Origin: Brevibacterium aurantiacum | Lineage (GTDB): Bacteria > Actinomycetota > Actinomycetes > Actinomycetales > Brevibacteriaceae | Direction of reading: 5' to 3' | NCBI RefSeq assembly: GCF_007558825.1 | Contig: NZ_VLTK01000010.1 | Span: 124,001-188,000, forward strand | Length of the DNA: 64,000 nt | Shown here: positions 8,384-17,195 of the stretch, in pieces | Numbering within the stretch: position 1 is the stretch's first letter | How the letters are laid out: each line of letters opens with the position of its first letter | The notes under the pieces: model-generated | Database searches by the model: none | Told to the model about the DNA's origin: nothing | What the model saw: only the letters and a program-made list of their open reading frames with translations | Made by a program: the position numbers and the translations under genes

Positions 8384-9196
8384 TCAGCGCCCCAATACCG
8401 CTGATAGGAATTTGCTCGTGCGCTCCTGGTCAGGATCAGACATGATCTTTTCAGGGCTACTCTGCTCTATGACCGCACCATCGACCATGACCGCGATCTG
8501 GTTGGAGACCTGACGCGCGAATTCCATTTCATGAGTGACGACCAGCATCGTCATCTCGTCAGCGGCGAGCTTGCGCATCACCTGAAGAATCTCTGCACCA
8601 ATCTCCGGGTCGAGACCGGATGTCGGTTCGTCGAAGAGCATCAGTTCTGGATCCATAGCTAACGCTCGCGCAATCGCGATCCTCTGCTGCTGTCCTCCGG
8701 AGCACTGAGCTGGATACGAGTCAGCTTTGGATGTGAGTCCGACTCTGCCGAGCTCTTCCATTGCCCTTTCCTCGGCTTCTGCTCGAGACCGTCGGTGAAC
8801 CCGCATCTGAGGAAGTGCGACGTTCTTCAGCGCAGTGAAGTGAGGAAAGAGGTTGAAGGACTGAAATACCATCCCGGTAAATCGCCGCAATCCGGCGACC
8901 TGCGCTTTACTCGGCCGACCATTGTCGAAATCAATGCTCGTATCACCTATCCTCAGACTCCCGGCATCAGGAACCTCAAGGAGATTGAGACAGCGAATCA
9001 AACTCGATTTTCCCGCACCCGATGGCCCGATGATAGAGATCACCTCGCCTTTGGACACTTCCAAAGTAACGTTGTCAACGGCTCGGTGGTCCCCAAACTG
9101 CTTGCTTAGCGACCGAGCTGAGACAAATGGTCCACTCATGGCAGACAGCCCTTCTTGAATGTTCGTCGTGTGAGCTGACGGTTGTGTAACAGTCAT
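8384..9196 (-). CDS. Amino acid ABC transporter ATP-binding protein
   Basis: This 270-residue ATPase carries Walker A GPSGAGKSS, Q-loop VFQSFNLFPHFTALKN, signature CSGGQQQR (the usual leucine is cysteine) and Walker B LMLFDEPTS. It powers the importer encoded by the following genes. Two starts are possible: the ATG at 9196 (GAAGGGA upstream, 12 bases after the dipeptidase stop), or ATG 9139 (AAGGG upstream), which gives the normal family length and starts MSGPFVSARSLSKQFGD. I keep the longer form with moderate doubt. Confidence 0.88.
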   Translation of the reverse strand: MTVTQPSAHTTNIQEGLSAMSGPFVSARSLSKQFGDHRAVDNVTLEVSKGEVISIIGPSGAGKSSLIRCLNLLEVPDAGSLRIGDTSIDFDNGRPSKAQVAGLRRFTGMVFQSFNLFPHFTALKNVALPQMRVHRRSRAEAEERAMEELGRVGLTSKADSYPAQCSGGQQQRIAIARALAMDPELMLFDEPTSGLDPEIGAEILQVMRKLAADEMTMLVVTHEMEFARQVSNQIAVMVDGAVIEQSSPEKIMSDPDQERTSKFLSAVLGR

Positions 9197-9208
9197 GCTT
9201 CAGTCCCT

Positions 9209-10195
9209 TCACAGCTTCTTGAACGTGCGGCGGTAGAATTCCAACCAATTGCCGCCCATGATCTTCGCGACCTCTGCATCGACGAACCCGCGATCACGTA
9301 GGCATGTCTCCGCGTTCGGGAACTGAGAGGGATCATCGAACCAGCCCAGCCGAGGCTGCGGCCCCGCGTTGCCTTTCGAACCTGCCCCGTATTGAACCTC
9401 CCGCGCCCACCGGCCCTGGCGCATCCATTCAAGGTAGGCTTTGCCTCCAGTTTGATCGAAGTCGGTACCGATGCCGACATGGTCGATACCGATCCTGTCG
9501 ACCGTCCAGGCCACAAGCTCCGACCACCTCTCTGCGGTCGTATATTCGCCGACTATGTTCCGATACACGGAGAGCCCGATGACTCCACCATTGTCTTTGA
9601 GCGCATCAAGCACTTCGCTCGGTTTGTTTCGCGGATGCGGAGCCAGCTCAGCAGGATTCGAATGAGTGATGGCCACAGGTTCCGCAGAATGACGGATTGC
9701 ATCTATGGTCGTGGTGTTCCCAACGTGAGAAAGATCGACGACCATCCCACATCGGTTCATTTCACGGACTACGTACTTCCCGTATCGAGAAAGCCCCGAG
9801 TCGTGGGGTTCATAGCAGGATCCACCAATGTCGGATTGGATATTATAAGTGAGCTGCCCTACGCGGGTGCCCATTCTGGCGAAGAGTTCCACATACCCGA
9901 GCCGTCCTTGGAGGAAGGCCACATTCTGGAATCCGAGAAGAATCGCGCATCGCCCTGACTGTGCGATCCGTTCGATGTCATCGGCTGTGTAGGCGATTTC
10001 GACGAGATCTGAATTGTCCTCTGCCATATGCTGCCAGCGAACGATCTGATCCATCGATTCGGTTGCGTCCTCCCAAAAGCCCACCGTGACAGTGACACAG
10101 CCGACTCCTCCGGCTGCAATCTCTTCCAGGGCCGGGCGGTGTTCCAGTCTCTCCTTCTCCAGCGGAGTGCAGAGCAGGCTGTCTACATACAACAT
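9209..10195 (-). CDS. Dipeptidase of the M19 (membrane/renal dipeptidase) family, atypical metal site
   Basis: The 328-residue protein shows M19 landmarks: LGFQNVAFL, LTYNIQSDIGGSC, MVVDLSHVGN, THSNPAELAPHPRNKPSE and IGIDHVGIGTDFDQTGG. These are TIM-barrel metal hydrolases that cleave dipeptides or related amides. The usual N-terminal metal motif HxD is missing; the matching place reads LYVDSLLC, so one metal ligand may differ or the reaction may have changed. ATG 10195 has AAGGAC upstream at a normal distance, and longer in-frame starts lack M19 similarity. It lies between the 867-residue protein and the amino acid importer, which suggests a peptide-like or N-acyl amino acid substrate taken up by that importer. 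Confidence 0.82.
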   Translation of the reverse strand: MLYVDSLLCTPLEKERLEHRPALEEIAAGGVGCVTVTVGFWEDATESMDQIVRWQHMAEDNSDLVEIAYTADDIERIAQSGRCAILLGFQNVAFLQGRLGYVELFARMGTRVGQLTYNIQSDIGGSCYEPHDSGLSRYGKYVVREMNRCGMVVDLSHVGNTTTIDAIRHSAEPVAITHSNPAELAPHPRNKPSEVLDALKDNGGVIGLSVYRNIVGEYTTAERWSELVAWTVDRIGIDHVGIGTDFDQTGGKAYLEWMRQGRWAREVQYGAGSKGNAGPQPRLGWFDDPSQFPNAETCLRDRGFVDAEVAKIMGGNWLEFYRRTFKKL

Positions 10196-10250
10196 TGTGT
10201 GTCCTTCGTTTCGATTCTCGGTGGGCTGTAGTGCGGCGCTGCAAATACGG

Positions 10251-12854
10251 TCAATTGAAAGCGGTGAATTCGGCGATATTCCGGTTGTCGAGCTCGTCGG
10301 GATCTGTGAGTAAGTGAAGTTCTTCACTGGTGAATTGCTTAGTAATACGCTCTCCCGGTCGGATGACATCCAGGACGGTGCCTCCGGTATGCTGCCGCGA
10401 GATCGGGGTATCGACGTCGAGCCCTGCATTGCCTCGGTAGTAGATCTTCCAGAATGTCTCTGCGCCAATCGTCTGCCCATTGACAAAGAAGTCGTTCATT
10501 GCGGAACGGTACTCGCGCTCGAGCTGCTGCGGCTCGCGGCTGAGTCGAACTGTGCCGACAATGCCGGCAGCTGTCTGTTCGATCTGGAGATCGACCCCAT
10601 ATCGCTTCAACTCAAGTCGAAGCCCCGGGAGCACCTCGTCGGCTTCGGCATTGTCGATGACGAAGGATCGGCCCAATGTGTTTGCGTTAGCCCCCAGCAG
10701 ATTGACGAGTACATGTCCGGTGACCAGCAGACTCTGTCGGTGATTGTCGATAGCGAGGATGTCATCTCTCATTCCGAAGCTTGGAGCCTGCCACATGATT
10801 GCGCTGCCGTTCTCCGAGGCGATATCGCGGATGAGGAGTTCCCCGAAAGTCGACGCCGCACGCAAGTCGGCGACAAGAGCCGTGATGAAGAACTCTCGGG
10901 CCCCGTGCCACGATCCGTTAGGCAGGTTGAGCGCCTGATAAGCACGCCCTGCCATGAGTCTCATTTCACGATATTTGCAGTTGATCGTGGTGGTCGCATG
11001 ATCGGATGGTGGCGAGATAGGTGACTCGGTCGGGGTGAGGACGGCCGTCCCTAGTTGGGGCGATTGCCCGGCACCCGCAGCGGAGTGGTCACCGGATGCC
11101 GCATATGGCGCGGCCGGAGTTTGTGCGACTGGCGCCTGCGCCAGCCTGATCTCAGGCTTCGAATAGGACCACCACCAGGTCGAAGCGTCGGCGTCGCCGA
11201 TCTCATCTCGGTACGGCGCGCCCTCGAAGATGATCCCTCGCACGTCCCGCCCCATGTGGTCCTCGGTGCGGTCTAGACCGTGGATGAACGAATTGACGAA
11301 TCGGATCACCCATACAGGCACGAAGTCCGTGTCGTGAGGATCTACATGGGCCGTAGCGTATGGCATGTCGGCAAGAGCCACGACCAGGCGGGCTATGTAT
11401 TCGAGGTCGGGACGCTTCGCGATGAGAGCGCCCACGGTCGCCGTCGACGTACAATCGACCTCGTCGATAGCTGCAATGAGTTCGCGCACCTCGTCGGGAT
11501 AGCTCTGGATGAGTTCATGTGCATCCGGGACTTCTTCGCGTGGACCGGAACGCGGCTCCTCAGCAGCTCGGGACTGATACCAGACTCGGTCGCGATTTTC
11601 CTCGTCGTTGAGCGGAAGATCGCGCGCCCAACTAAAGGCTCCTGCAGCCATCTCCCGAACCTCCTGCAGAGTAGTCTGCGGAGGCATGTCGAGCTGTTCG
11701 TCGAAAGCTAGACGCGATTGCACAACATCGTCGCAGTAGTCCGGATCGAGCTCGATGACCAGTGCCCCGAACGAGTGCAAAGCTTCCTTGCTTACCTGAT
11801 TCTCGATCTCGCGATGAATCTCCCCGAGAACTGTACGCCCACATGTGGTGGTGATGTCCCCGCGCATTCCCGCCCGGACTTTCGCGCGGATACGACGCAG
11901 ATCAGCCACGATCTCCATGTTGCTCGTGAAGAACCTGTAGGAGGTGTTGAGAAAGGACCGGTACCGGATCGTTCTGCTGAGGTGGGATTCGAGTACAGCG
12001 AGCCTCTCTGCCGTACTCGAACTCGGGTCGTTCAGGATGTGATCGAGTACATCGAGGTAGGCAGAGATATAGGAATTGACGAGCACCGGACGGTTATAGA
12101 AGAGCATTGCCAGCCCCAGAGCAGAACCGTTGCCCACGCCCAAGAGTCGCTTGACATCCCTGTTGAACTTCACAGCTGTATCCGGTGAGTCGAGTCTGGC
12201 GAGTTCCTCGACGACATCGACGGAAAGCTCGCGCATGAGGTAGGCCGACAACATCTGCGCGTGATACGAAACTGCTAATGGATGACCGTCGGGAATCGCT
12301 CTGAACGGCATAGTCCCAAAGGTCCCGTTTCCGTCCAACCCGGTATTGCGCATGAGATATCCGACTCTGTGGAGCTCTTTGGCGTCGGGTTGCCTGCCCT
12401 CGGCCAGGGCTGCTCGCGCGTCTCGAAAAATCCGTAGGCTCTGATTCGATCGGAACCATACGAGCGTATTCGGAGTCGCGCGACCCTCGTAGAGCCGAGG
12501 GATCTCTTCGCGGGTAGCACGCACCTGCTCCGCCGTAGCCACACCGTCAAGTAGGGCGCCAACCATGTCCCAACTCGTGCCGATAATGCGCCCCGTTCTG
12601 TTCTTGTTGTGCGGCTCCTGCAGAAACGCCACAAACGTCAAGGATCCTTCGGGGGTAGTGATCGCATACCGTAGTTGCCCGTTTCCCCTGGCATCGAGTT
12701 CGAAAACCTCTTTTTCGATCTTCCACTTCTCGCGGATCATCTTGGCCATGAAGCTGCGCGATGCGGAGAGACGCGTCGGCTGCATGGCACCGAGATTGCG
12801 GGGGTCCATCATTGTGTGCGGATCGACGAATTGCGTCGAGGGAACTTGTGCCAC
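10251..12854 (-). CDS. Large protein of unknown function (867 residues)
   Basis: I do not recognise this family. The protein is soluble, with no signal peptide or membrane helix. An N-terminal part of about 560 residues contains distinctive stretches such as LMRNTGLDGNGTFGTMPF (about residues 165-182) and LGVGNGSALGLAMLFYNRP. A proline/alanine/serine-rich linker follows near residues 570-620. A C-terminal part of about 240 residues is conserved-looking (WQAPSFGMRDDILAIDNHRQ, IYYRGNAGLDVDTPISRQ). This looks like a fusion of two domains. The start is GTG 12854 with AAAGGA eight bases upstream. It is the first gene of the operon with the dipeptidase, importer and IclR regulator, so it is probably a catabolic enzyme for the same imported compound. 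Confidence 0.75.
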   Translation of the reverse strand: MAQVPSTQFVDPHTMMDPRNLGAMQPTRLSASRSFMAKMIREKWKIEKEVFELDARGNGQLRYAITTPEGSLTFVAFLQEPHNKNRTGRIIGTSWDMVGALLDGVATAEQVRATREEIPRLYEGRATPNTLVWFRSNQSLRIFRDARAALAEGRQPDAKELHRVGYLMRNTGLDGNGTFGTMPFRAIPDGHPLAVSYHAQMLSAYLMRELSVDVVEELARLDSPDTAVKFNRDVKRLLGVGNGSALGLAMLFYNRPVLVNSYISAYLDVLDHILNDPSSSTAERLAVLESHLSRTIRYRSFLNTSYRFFTSNMEIVADLRRIRAKVRAGMRGDITTTCGRTVLGEIHREIENQVSKEALHSFGALVIELDPDYCDDVVQSRLAFDEQLDMPPQTTLQEVREMAAGAFSWARDLPLNDEENRDRVWYQSRAAEEPRSGPREEVPDAHELIQSYPDEVRELIAAIDEVDCTSTATVGALIAKRPDLEYIARLVVALADMPYATAHVDPHDTDFVPVWVIRFVNSFIHGLDRTEDHMGRDVRGIIFEGAPYRDEIGDADASTWWWSYSKPEIRLAQAPVAQTPAAPYAASGDHSAAGAGQSPQLGTAVLTPTESPISPPSDHATTTINCKYREMRLMAGRAYQALNLPNGSWHGAREFFITALVADLRAASTFGELLIRDIASENGSAIMWQAPSFGMRDDILAIDNHRQSLLVTGHVLVNLLGANANTLGRSFVIDNAEADEVLPGLRLELKRYGVDLQIEQTAAGIVGTVRLSREPQQLEREYRSAMNDFFVNGQTIGAETFWKIYYRGNAGLDVDTPISRQHTGGTVLDVIRPGERITKQFTSEELHLLTDPDELDNRNIAEFTAFN

Positions 12855-12886
12855 GGTGCACTATCCTTTGTTCTGTAAAATATTGC

Positions 12887-12923
12887 TTGACGCCTATATA
12901 TCTTGTATTGACGTAATTTGACA
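12887..12923. promoter_or_regulatory. Three helically spaced TTGAC boxes upstream of the importer operon
   Basis: On the plus strand TTGACG occurs at 12887 and 12908 and TTGACA at 12918. The offsets are 21 and 10 bases, that is about two turns and one turn of DNA. The boxes lie 33-69 bases upstream of the GTG start, overlapping the likely promoter. This is a natural place for a regulator such as the operon's IclR protein to bind as an oligomer; that link is inference. Confidence 0.4.
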
Positions 12924-13154
12924 GTAGCAAAGGACTCCACAGCTTGACTAGAGGCGATCACAATCTTTTTTCAGTTGGCGAGTTGAAAGAAGGCAAGTAG
13001 TCGCTGTCCGCCAGACTGCAGCCGCATCGCTTCGAACCTCTCGTTGGCACGGGCGCCAAAGTTCGCATCGACAAATTGAAGTTCGAGTTCTCGGCTCAAC
13101 AGCTTCAACCCGTTCGACGGGCTCTCACTTAATTCCGGTGTACACGAATCCGAG

Positions 13155-13244
13155 GCCATTCCGACTCCGGTGCCGATAGTCCCCCAGCTTTTGGAGTATC
13201 AGCACCCGCATCGTCTCGTCCTCACCCTCGCCGAGGCGACCGCC
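13155..13244 (+). repeat. Dispersed intergenic repeat, copy 2 (decayed)
   Basis: This matches the element behind dctA. CCAGCTTTTGGAGTA at 13184-13198 and CAGCACCCGC at 13200-13209 are identical to copy 1 with the same spacing, and partial identity continues on both sides for about 90 bases. The left arm has changed (GACTCCGGTGC), so the outer stem pairs at only 8 of 11 places. It precedes an MFS gene rather than following one. Confidence 0.65.
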
Positions 13245-13293
13245 CCGTTTTCGTGACATCATTCCCGGGGACGAGCGAACAGGAGGCATTGCC

Positions 13294-14469
13294 GTGGGAC
13301 CTAGTGCAGGCAACACCGTCAACCACACTGCCATCCGCGGCACCCTCGGCCTGGCTCTGGCGATGGGAATGGGTAGGTTCTTCTACACACCCGTCCTGCC
13401 CCTCATGGTCGCTGCCCTGCACTGGAGCTCGGCTCCAGGTGCCTGGATCGCGACCGCGAACTATGTGGGATACTTCTTCGGCTGCCTGGTCATCGCCCGT
13501 GGATGGGTGGACCCAGACCGCGTCACCTACAGGGTCGCTCTCGTCGCCTCCACTCTTTGCCTGTTCGCCGTGCCGGTGAGCGAAAGTCTTGCGTGGCAAG
13601 GTGTGGTACGCACTCTCGCGGGAGTTGCCTCAGGTCTCATCTTCGTCTCCATCACCGGGCGCATCCCATTCGTGGCCCGCCGACCCCTGGATTCTGGTGT
13701 CATCTATGCCGGTGTGGGTACCGGCATTCTCATCTCCGGCGCCATCGTCCTCGCCGCCAGCAGTTTCCTCGACTGGCACGAACTCTGGCTAGTCTGCGCA
13801 GTCATCAGCGCCGCGTTCACCCTCATCGCCTGGAACTGGCCGCTGCCAGCCCGCAATGAGGACGCCAGCCAACCAGCCGAGGCCACTCCCCCACACGCGC
13901 AAACAGCAGACCCCACAGCAATCCCAAGCCGGCGCCGAGCCTTGGCCTCCCTGACCGCAGGCCACTTCTTCCAAGGTGCTGGTTACATCATCATCGGCAC
14001 CTACCTCGTCGTCCTGGCCGAACCCGTCTTCGGCGAAAGCGCGGCCGCATCGACCTGGATCGTCGCTGGAGCGGCAACCGCGGCCTCACCTCTGATCTGG
14101 TCGAACGTCGCAGCTCGCATCGGCACCCGCCGAGGGCTTGCCCTGTGCTATTCGCTGCAGGTCGGCGGGGCCGTCCTCGCCGTCTTCGCCTCCAACCCGA
14201 TCCTGCTCTTCGTCTCCGCAATCCTCTTCGGCGGAACCTTCATCGGGGTGGTCATGATGGTCATCGGAGTGGGCACGCAGATGGGCATCTCGGCCGCGGC
14301 CGCGAAGCTGATGACCTGGTACAGCCTCGGCCAGATCGCCGGCCCCGCATTTGTGGCCATCGCGCTGAGCAAGACCATCATCGGCAGCTTCATCGCGGCC
14401 GCGATCGCTCTGGCACTGGGCATGGGACTGACCTTGTTCGGTGCGCTCAGCAGCACCACCGATAAATGA
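13294..14469 (+). CDS. MFS transporter of the YbfB/YjiJ type
   Basis: This 391-residue integral membrane protein has about 12 helices. Near the start it carries LALAMGMGRFFYTPVLPLM, the hallmark of the YbfB/YjiJ branch of major facilitators, and later FVSITGRIPFVARR. The GTG start has AGGAGG seven bases upstream, an unusually good site. The function of this branch is unknown, though efflux is often assumed. The gene stands alone between two intergenic stretches. Confidence 0.85.
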   Translation: MGPSAGNTVNHTAIRGTLGLALAMGMGRFFYTPVLPLMVAALHWSSAPGAWIATANYVGYFFGCLVIARGWVDPDRVTYRVALVASTLCLFAVPVSESLAWQGVVRTLAGVASGLIFVSITGRIPFVARRPLDSGVIYAGVGTGILISGAIVLAASSFLDWHELWLVCAVISAAFTLIAWNWPLPARNEDASQPAEATPPHAQTADPTAIPSRRRALASLTAGHFFQGAGYIIIGTYLVVLAEPVFGESAAASTWIVAGAATAASPLIWSNVAARIGTRRGLALCYSLQVGGAVLAVFASNPILLFVSAILFGGTFIGVVMMVIGVGTQMGISAAAAKLMTWYSLGQIAGPAFVAIALSKTIIGSFIAAAIALALGMGLTLFGALSSTTDK

Positions 14470-14528
14470 CGCCGAGGTGGCAGAACAGTCCCGTACCCAC
14501 CCAACGACACCTGTTGCATCGTCCCCGC

Positions 14529-14534
14529 TATGAT
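14529..14534 (+). promoter_or_regulatory. Probable -10 element for the LCP-like gene
   Basis: TATGAT lies 48 bases before the start of the next gene. A matching -35 hexamer is not clear. GAGGGAG just before the ATG provides a good ribosome site, so a short leader is expected. Confidence 0.4.
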
Positions 14535-14581
14535 TGAAACTGCAGACTAAGTACTGATCACACCGAGGGAGACGCACCGCG

Positions 14582-15493
14582 ATGGCGAAGCTGAAGAAGA
14601 TGGTCTCGGCAGTAGGTTCCATCAAGGACCTGAATAGCGCCCGAGCCGAGTTCGACGAAGCCTCCCGAGTCCTACCCGACGAGGCGATCTTCCCACCCGA
14701 TGACATTCGTCCGGCGACAACTGATGCCCGTACTCTTCTGCTTCGGATCACGCATGCTGCCGAGTCACAGAAGACCAATAGCCAGGGTGACACTTTCGCA
14801 GCCATCCACATCCCTGCCACGAATGACTTCGCGGTCGTGATGACGCTCAACCCATCGGCACAGATCGAATCGGGTCAGACCTTCGCCACAATTGCCGATG
14901 AAGGTGGTTGGCCGGTCATCGTCGCCATGGTCGAAGACATCTTGGGTGTACGCATCGATCACGCGACCGAACTCGAAGCCTCTGCACTGGGCGCAGTCAT
15001 CAACGAGCTAGGCGGCCTGCCCGTCTACAGCCGAACCGCGTTCTCAGCAGGCGATGTGGAGTTCATCGAGGGCACCAACAACCTCAACGCCAGCTCAGTC
15101 GGTGCATTCGCCACCGCCGACCCGGTCGACGATGCCGGCCAAACACGCACCCGCAATCAGCGCGCCGCACTGCGCGCCCTCATCCAGGCGCTCAAGACAG
15201 GTGGCCTGGCCAAGGACCCCAATAAGGGGGCCACTGTGCTCGGTCATTTCGCCAGCGGCATCCATCACGATAAGACCCTGACGACGCTGGAGCTCGGCAA
15301 GATCGCCAACAGCCTTCGCCAGCTCGAATCAGATGACATCGCCGTCATCACCATCCCCACGACGTCCCGTCGAGAAGACGACGGCACCGTCATCATTGAT
15401 CTCGACGCAGAGGCCATGCCGGCGCTCAAAGACGCGCTGGCTGGCAACGACCTGCCGGACTTCTTCCGGTACCTGGTGTCACTGGGGTACTGA
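14582..15493 (+). CDS. Degenerate LytR-CpsA-Psr (LCP) domain protein without membrane anchor
   Basis: The 303-residue protein follows the LCP fold in order: QGDTFAAIHIPATNDFAVVM (residues ~69-88), VEDILGVRIDHATELE with INELGGLPVYSR (~119-147), then TRTRNQRAALRALIQAL (~184-200), and a closing DDIAVITIPTT. LCP enzymes move lipid-linked teichoic acid or capsule chains onto peptidoglycan outside the cell. Two things are odd. There is no N-terminal helix or signal peptide, so the product should stay in the cytoplasm. The family's arginine motif (RxDT and IPRD) reads QGDT and LNPSA, so phosphotransferase activity is doubtful. It is a probable inactive or repurposed paralogue. It converges on the GH79-like lipoprotein gene with only two bases between stops. 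Confidence 0.72.
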   Translation: MAKLKKMVSAVGSIKDLNSARAEFDEASRVLPDEAIFPPDDIRPATTDARTLLLRITHAAESQKTNSQGDTFAAIHIPATNDFAVVMTLNPSAQIESGQTFATIADEGGWPVIVAMVEDILGVRIDHATELEASALGAVINELGGLPVYSRTAFSAGDVEFIEGTNNLNASSVGAFATADPVDDAGQTRTRNQRAALRALIQALKTGGLAKDPNKGATVLGHFASGIHHDKTLTTLELGKIANSLRQLESDDIAVITIPTTSRREDDGTVIIDLDAEAMPALKDALAGNDLPDFFRYLVSLGY

Positions 15494-15495
15494 AC

Positions 15496-17097
15496 CTACT
15501 TCTTACGCATGATGAACACCGTCACTGAGCTGCCCGCAATGTCGATGTTGAGCTCGTTATCGTCAGCACCAGGACTCGCTGATGCACTCGCACTGCCGGA
15601 GTTCTTCGGCCCGCTGTAGGGGATCGTGTCCGGCAGCGGATTTGATGGAATCACCTTCGTCGCGCGCTTCGCATCGTTCGAGGGTCCGTATACCTGAGAC
15701 GCCTTGTCCACTGAGAATCCCTTCGGCATCTTCAGCGACACTGGGTTGCCTCCGACCTCGGCAGCATCGTTGGCGTTGATAATCGTCGTCACGAGTGTCT
15801 TGCCATTATCCTTCGACACGGTATAGGCGCTCATGTTCCCACCACCCTTCACCGAGGTCTTGGTGAATGTTCCCCCGATGCTCGGAACGACGAGCCTGAG
15901 ACCCAGCATGTTGGGCCGGGGAACGAAGGTATCGGATCGCTGCCCATGATCGGCCGGGTCGCAGACGAGCGACATCGGCGCTCCCCCATTGCAAGCACCG
16001 AGCATTGAGTGCATCGCCATCCGTTCCACCCCGAGTTGTGCAGCGTAGAGCGTGTAGTCAGCAGCCCACAGTGCCGAAGCGTTGGTCAGCGAGGTGTCGT
16101 TCGTACCTGGGCAACTCGTCGGACCGGTCTCTTCCAGCCAGAGAGGCAATTCAGCCGCGTCGGCTTTCTCCCTGCCGATCCCCAAATTCTTCCTCGCCGA
16201 CTTCTTCGCCAAGGGATCGATGAGATTCTCTGCTTGAGGCCCGCGTCCAGGCACCTTCCCAGAATCGCATTCAGGCAGTTGATACCAGTGCTGAGAGATC
16301 GCGGTCTTGTGCTTGACGTCAGAATCGGCAAATGCCTCCATCCACGCACCGTCGTAGACATCCGGACCGATAATGGGAGCGTCCGGTCGTTTGGCATGGA
16401 TCGCCTTCGCATATGCCTCGAGTTGCTTGACGTACTTCTCTTTGTTCCAACCTTTGCCCCGGACGTTGCCGTTCGAAACGTCCTTAACCGTGTATCCATT
16501 CGGTTCGTTGCCGATGGCAAGACCAACCAAAGAATCGCCGAGGATGTCGACCGCGTGCGCGGCCATGTCGGCTCCCCGTTTGGGATCGTATGTTCCCAGA
16601 GGAATGCCGAGTGTCACGGTGGACCCGGTGGCATCAACGAGCTTCTTCAGACGTTTGAGGTCGTCGGGGGTGATCGTTGATTGTTCGGCATGCTGAGGCC
16701 TCTCCCCGTCCGACGTCCAGAACGTTCGCCGGTCAAGGGCATTGCCCCCAAACCGCAGAGCCGGGGAACCTAAGCTTTTCAACTGCTCATCCAGGTTCGA
16801 AACGTCAGGGTCCAATCGCCTGTCGGCAATGTCGGTGGCTTCAAACGACATTCCAATACTTGAAGCCTCCATTAACACGCTTCCGTTCCTAAGCGAAACG
16901 CCAATAGCGGCATTCGCCCCGCTAACGTCGCCGGCTAAAACCTGCACAAAGTTCGCCGCTTCTGGAGCACTCCCTGGCCCCACCTCCGTCACAACACTCT
17001 CTTTGGCACCCTGCGAATCGCCAGAACTGCACCCAGCCAGGATAAATAAAGTAGCAACCCCAGCACAGATGAAAGTGCTCATTCTGCCTGCAGTCAC
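15496..17097 (-). CDS. GH79-like glycoside hydrolase lipoprotein
   Basis: This 533-residue secreted lipoprotein has signal helix FICAGVATLFILAGC with the lipid cysteine at the end. The catalytic part resembles family 79 (heparanase and beta-glucuronidase, clan A). The acid/base glutamate is in GLAIGNEPNGY near residue 197, and the probable nucleophile in WLEETGP near residue 322. The C-terminal part looks like the small beta domain of this clan. The GTG start at 17097 has AGGAGGG five bases upstream; an ATG further upstream would add 32 residues ahead of the signal helix. It faces the surface-polymer genes across a divergent intergenic region and may trim a uronic-acid-containing polymer. Substrate is inference. 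Confidence 0.75.
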   Translation of the reverse strand: MTAGRMSTFICAGVATLFILAGCSSGDSQGAKESVVTEVGPGSAPEAANFVQVLAGDVSGANAAIGVSLRNGSVLMEASSIGMSFEATDIADRRLDPDVSNLDEQLKSLGSPALRFGGNALDRRTFWTSDGERPQHAEQSTITPDDLKRLKKLVDATGSTVTLGIPLGTYDPKRGADMAAHAVDILGDSLVGLAIGNEPNGYTVKDVSNGNVRGKGWNKEKYVKQLEAYAKAIHAKRPDAPIIGPDVYDGAWMEAFADSDVKHKTAISQHWYQLPECDSGKVPGRGPQAENLIDPLAKKSARKNLGIGREKADAAELPLWLEETGPTSCPGTNDTSLTNASALWAADYTLYAAQLGVERMAMHSMLGACNGGAPMSLVCDPADHGQRSDTFVPRPNMLGLRLVVPSIGGTFTKTSVKGGGNMSAYTVSKDNGKTLVTTIINANDAAEVGGNPVSLKMPKGFSVDKASQVYGPSNDAKRATKVIPSNPLPDTIPYSGPKNSGSASASASPGADDNELNIDIAGSSVTVFIMRKK

Positions 17098-17195
17098 GCT
17101 ATCCCTCCTATTCGCGCTCGCCCCCACTCCATGTGCACGAGACACCGAATTTGCAATCGCCCAGCCAGTCGTCCGCCTCAGCATCGAATGCACAA

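Larger units (their letters stand above)
12855..13293. other. Intergenic region with TTGAC boxes and a dispersed repeat
   Basis: These 439 bases separate two divergent genes. They hold the promoter side of the 867-residue gene with three spaced TTGAC boxes (12887-12923) and the second copy of the dispersed repeat (13155-13244). A 62-codon minus frame at 12971-13159 shows no family resemblance and no ribosome site and is not called. AGGAGG at 13281-13286 belongs to the next gene. Confidence 0.5.

Noticed and set aside
12971..13159. 62-codon minus frame between the 867-residue gene and the MFS gene
   Set aside because: It has no ribosome site and no family resemblance, and it runs into the dispersed repeat.
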